6,525 nt of DNA from an uncultured Oscillospiraceae bacterium (GTDB lineage: Bacteria; Bacillota; Clostridia; Oscillospirales; Ruminococcaceae): the NCBI GenBank assembly GCA_910587465.1, contig CAJUMS010000035.1, forward strand, positions 1 to 6,525. The letters run 5' to 3'. Numbering within the stretch: position 1 is the first letter of the stretch; each line of letters begins with the position of its first letter. Under the pieces are notes generated by a model. It ran no database searches. It was not told the origin of the DNA and was given only the letters and a program-made list of their open reading frames with translations. Both the position numbers and the translations under genes were made by a program. Of this stretch, positions 4,831-6,525 are shown piece after piece.

Positions 4831-6009
4831 ATGACTGAACTGGAACTGAAATACGGCTGCAACCCAAATCAAAAGCCGTCGCGCATTTTTATGGAGAACG
4901 GGAAAGAACTGCCGATTGAGGTGCTGAACGGCAAGCCCGGCTACATCAACTTTATGGACGCTTTCAACGGCTGGCAGCTTGTCAAGGAGCTTAAAGCGGC
5001 GACGGGCTATCCCGCGGCTACGTCCTTTAAGCACGTATCTCCCGCGGGCGCGGCTATCGGCTTGCCGCTCACGGAGACTCTTGCCAAGATATACTGGGTT
5101 GACGACCTCGGCGAGCTTTCTCCGCTGGCTTGCGCATACGCGAGAGCGCGCGGCGCGGACAGAATGTCGAGCTACGGTGACTTTATCGCGCTGTCGGACG
5201 TCTGCGACGTGCCCACCGCGAGGATAATCCAGCGCGAGGTATCGGACGGCGTTATCGCGCCCGGCTACGAGCCCGAGGCGCTGGAGATACTCAAATCCAA
5301 GCGCAAGGGAACATACAACATTATAAAAATAGACCCCGACTATACGCCCGAGCCTATTGAGCGCAAGCAGGTGTACGGCATCACGTTCGAGCAGGGCAGA
5401 AACGAACTCGTTATCAACGACGAGCTGTTCGCGAACCGCCCGACCAAGAACAAGGAAATCCCCGAGAGCGCTATCCACGACCTCGCTATCGCGATGATAA
5501 CGCTGAAGTACACGCAGTCGAACTCCGTTGCTTACGCGTGCGGCGGTCAGGCTATCGGTATCGGAGCGGGTCAGCAGTCGAGAATTCACTGCACACGTCT
5601 CGCAGGAACAAAGGCGGACAACTGGTATCTTCGTCAGTCGCCTGCGGTTATGAATCTGCAGTTTGTCGACGATATTCGCCGCGCAGACCGCGACAACGCT
5701 ATCGACCTGTACATCGGCGAGGACTATATGGACGTTCTTGCGGAGGGCGAGTGGCAGCGCATTTTCAAGGTAAAGCCCGAGGTGTTCACGCGTGAGAAGA
5801 AACGTGAATGGCTTGACACCATGAAGGGCGTTGCGCTTGGCTCGGACGCGTTCTTCCCGTTCGGCGACAATATCGAGCGCGCTCACAAAAGCGGCGTTGA
5901 GTTCATAGCGCAGCCGGGCGGTTCTATCCGCGACGACAACGTTATCGAGACCTGCGACAAGTACGGTATCGCGATGGCGTTCACGGGTATACGTCTGTTC
6001 CACCACTGA
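4831..6009 (+). CDS. purH: Stand-alone AICAR formyltransferase (PurH C-terminal domain type)
   Basis: This 392-residue cytoplasmic enzyme transfers a formyl group from 10-formyl-tetrahydrofolate to AICAR, giving FAICAR, the substrate of the cyclohydrolase encoded at 1808-2518. It corresponds to the AICARFT half of bifunctional PurH/ATIC and lacks the MGS-like IMP cyclohydrolase domain. Signature stretches include LKYGCNPNQKPS (6-17), VLNGKPGYIN (31-40), WQLVKELK (48-55) and SFKHVSPAGAA (65-75) with the catalytic Lys67-His68 pair. Further on are YARARGADRMSS, ALSDVCDVPTA, REVSDGVIAPGYE, KYTQSNSV, GIGAGQQSRIHCTRLAG, SDAFFPF and the terminal RLFHH. Many of these blocks match human ATIC closely, so this is the eukaryote-like subtype rather than the E. 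coli type. GGAGG at 4818-4822 lies 8 nt before the ATG. It is the last gene of the unit, and its stop is followed by a strong terminator. No frameshift or missing motif is seen. The symbol is by family convention for the formyltransferase activity. Confidence 0.95.
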   Translation: MTELELKYGCNPNQKPSRIFMENGKELPIEVLNGKPGYINFMDAFNGWQLVKELKAATGYPAATSFKHVSPAGAAIGLPLTETLAKIYWVDDLGELSPLACAYARARGADRMSSYGDFIALSDVCDVPTARIIQREVSDGVIAPGYEPEALEILKSKRKGTYNIIKIDPDYTPEPIERKQVYGITFEQGRNELVINDELFANRPTKNKEIPESAIHDLAIAMITLKYTQSNSVAYACGGQAIGIGAGQQSRIHCTRLAGTKADNWYLRQSPAVMNLQFVDDIRRADRDNAIDLYIGEDYMDVLAEGEWQRIFKVKPEVFTREKKREWLDTMKGVALGSDAFFPFGDNIERAHKSGVEFIAQPGGSIRDDNVIETCDKYGIAMAFTGIRLFHH

Positions 6010-6018
6010 TAATACGGC

Positions 6019-6050
6019 AAAGCGCTCTCCGCTTGGAGGGCGCTTTTTTT
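6019..6050 (+). terminator. Intrinsic terminator after the formyltransferase
   Basis: AAAGCGCTCTCC (6019-6030) pairs with GGAGGGCGCTTT (6035-6046) through one G-U pair around a GCTT loop, followed by a run of T to 6050. It starts 9 nt after the TGA stop. It is the only clear terminator after the plus-strand genes and so probably ends transcription of the whole cluster. Confidence 0.92.
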
Positions 6051-6233
6051 ATCCGGAAACGGTGTTTTTTTGAACCGAAAAAGCACTGTTTTTTTAACAG
6101 CGAAATTTTGACCGTAAAAACACCTTTTTAAAGCTATAAAATTCGCTTTGCAATAATACTTAATCGTGGATTTAAAATTTGTGAAAAACCCTCAAAAAAG
6201 CATATGAAATTAACTGCGAAATCACAAAAAAAC
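6051..6233. repeat. AT-rich intergenic spacer with inverted repeats
   Basis: I see no gene in this spacer between convergent genes. It contains GGTGTTTTT (6061-6069) inverted against AAAAACACC (6116-6124). Nested between these is CTGTT-TTTTT-AACAG (6086-6100), a 5-bp stem with a T5 loop. Several long A or T tracts are present. The arms may form a weak secondary structure or be decayed terminator copies. No tRNA or riboswitch pattern is evident. Confidence 0.5.
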
Positions 6234-6277
6234 TACCGTTGATTTCCGCGCTGTTTTCGGAGCGGAAATCAACGGTA
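6226..6277 (-). terminator. Bidirectional intrinsic terminator of the XRE gene
   Basis: A perfect 16-bp inverted repeat (6234-6249 and 6262-6277) encloses a 12-base loop. On the minus strand the stem is followed, after one base, by seven U (from A7 at 6226-6232), ending the regulator gene whose stop lies 12 bases before the stem. On the plus strand the stem is followed by AATTTTT, so it could also stop read-through from the purine cluster. Confidence 0.88.
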
Positions 6278-6289
6278 ATTTTTGCGCGG

Positions 6290-6511
6290 TCAGCGCGGCT
6301 TGCGGTTGATGTCGTCGGTCGAACCGGCAATGTAGTCAATGGAAACATTGTACAGCCGTGACAGCTCCACCACACGCTCGAACGGTATCGGGCGGCGGTT
6401 GTTCTCGTACTGCGCGTAGTAGCTTTGGGTGGTGTTGAGATATTCGGCAACTTCGGTCTGGGTCAGAGCGTTTTTTTCACGTAAAATTCTCAGTCTTTCT
6501 CCCGAATTCAT
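6290..6511 (-). CDS. Small XRE/Cro-CI family HTH regulator
   Basis: This 73-residue protein is almost entirely one HTH_3-type DNA-binding domain. Residues 5-13 (ERLRILREK) form helix 1. TQTEVAEYL (17-25) is the first helix of the HTH, and TTQSYYAQYENNRRPI (27-42) covers the recognition helix and following turn. FERVVELSRLYNVSIDYIAG (44-63) is the usual C-terminal half of the domain. It has no sensor or peptidase domain, so it is a single-domain repressor-like protein whose operator and signal cannot be read. The minus-strand ATG at 6509-6511 is preceded by GAGGA (plus 6521-6525) 9 nt away. Its promoter lies outside the window. It converges on the purine/immunity cluster and is separated from it by terminators, so it is not part of that transcript. 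Such proteins are common in clostridial chromosomes as well as mobile elements. Confidence 0.92.
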   Translation of the reverse strand: MNSGERLRILREKNALTQTEVAEYLNTTQSYYAQYENNRRPIPFERVVELSRLYNVSIDYIAGSTDDINRKPR

Positions 6512-6525
6512 CTTTTATCGTCCTC

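Noticed and set aside
4741..6006. 421-codon open frame on the minus strand
   Set aside because: It lies almost exactly antisense to the well-conserved formyltransferase gene, gives an Arg/Val/Leu-rich product with no recognisable domain, and has no suitable ribosome binding site.
6172..6450. 92-codon minus-strand open frame overlapping the regulator
   Set aside because: It runs through the XRE gene in another frame and across the terminator hairpin. The product is Ser/Thr/Arg-rich low-complexity sequence.

Overview
The window looks like chromosomal DNA from a Gram-positive anaerobe of the Clostridia, probably a gut Oscillospiraceae/Ruminococcus-like or Lachnospiraceae-like organism. Three things point there: strong GGAGG-type Shine-Dalgarno sequences before almost every gene, tight co-directional packing, and the combination of a PurO-type IMP cyclohydrolase with a stand-alone AICAR formyltransferase that resembles the C-terminal half of animal ATIC. 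The taxonomic placement is an inference from gene content.

Layout: nine plus-strand genes lie between about 45 and 6009 with gaps of 24 nt or less (one pair overlaps by 1 nt). A strong intrinsic terminator follows at 6019-6050. In order they are: a 5'-truncated acidic protein gene (45-500); its full-length, diverged paralogue (510-1043); a class I SAM methyltransferase (1043-1783); an IMP cyclohydrolase of the PurO family (1808-2518); an NTF2-fold immunity-like protein (2534-3031); a CbrC/UPF0167 family protein (3045-3563); a second NTF2-fold immunity-like protein, paralogous to the first (3571-4074); two small acidic proteins I cannot name with confidence (4093-4428 and 4450-4809); and the AICAR formyltransferase (4831-6009). 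Beyond the terminator is an AT-rich spacer with inverted repeats, then a perfect 16-bp hairpin that ends a convergent minus-strand gene for a 73-residue XRE/Cro-type regulator (6290-6511).

How the parts work together: the IMP cyclohydrolase and the formyltransferase carry out the last two steps of purine synthesis (AICAR to FAICAR to IMP), which most bacteria do with one bifunctional PurH. Here the two genes are separated by about 2.3 kb holding five small genes. Three of these belong to families linked with protection against protein toxins (NTF2-fold immunity, colicin E2 tolerance CbrC, NTF2-fold immunity). With the two related acidic genes upstream, this looks like an orphan immunity-gene array that has settled inside a purine operon. 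No toxin gene, secretion marker or mobile element is visible in the window.

The main interpretive points are (i) immunity-type genes sandwiched between two consecutive purine-pathway genes and apparently co-transcribed with them, (ii) a tandem paralogue pair split by a CbrC gene, and (iii) a truncated immunity-like gene at the left edge, where base composition changes sharply near position 50.
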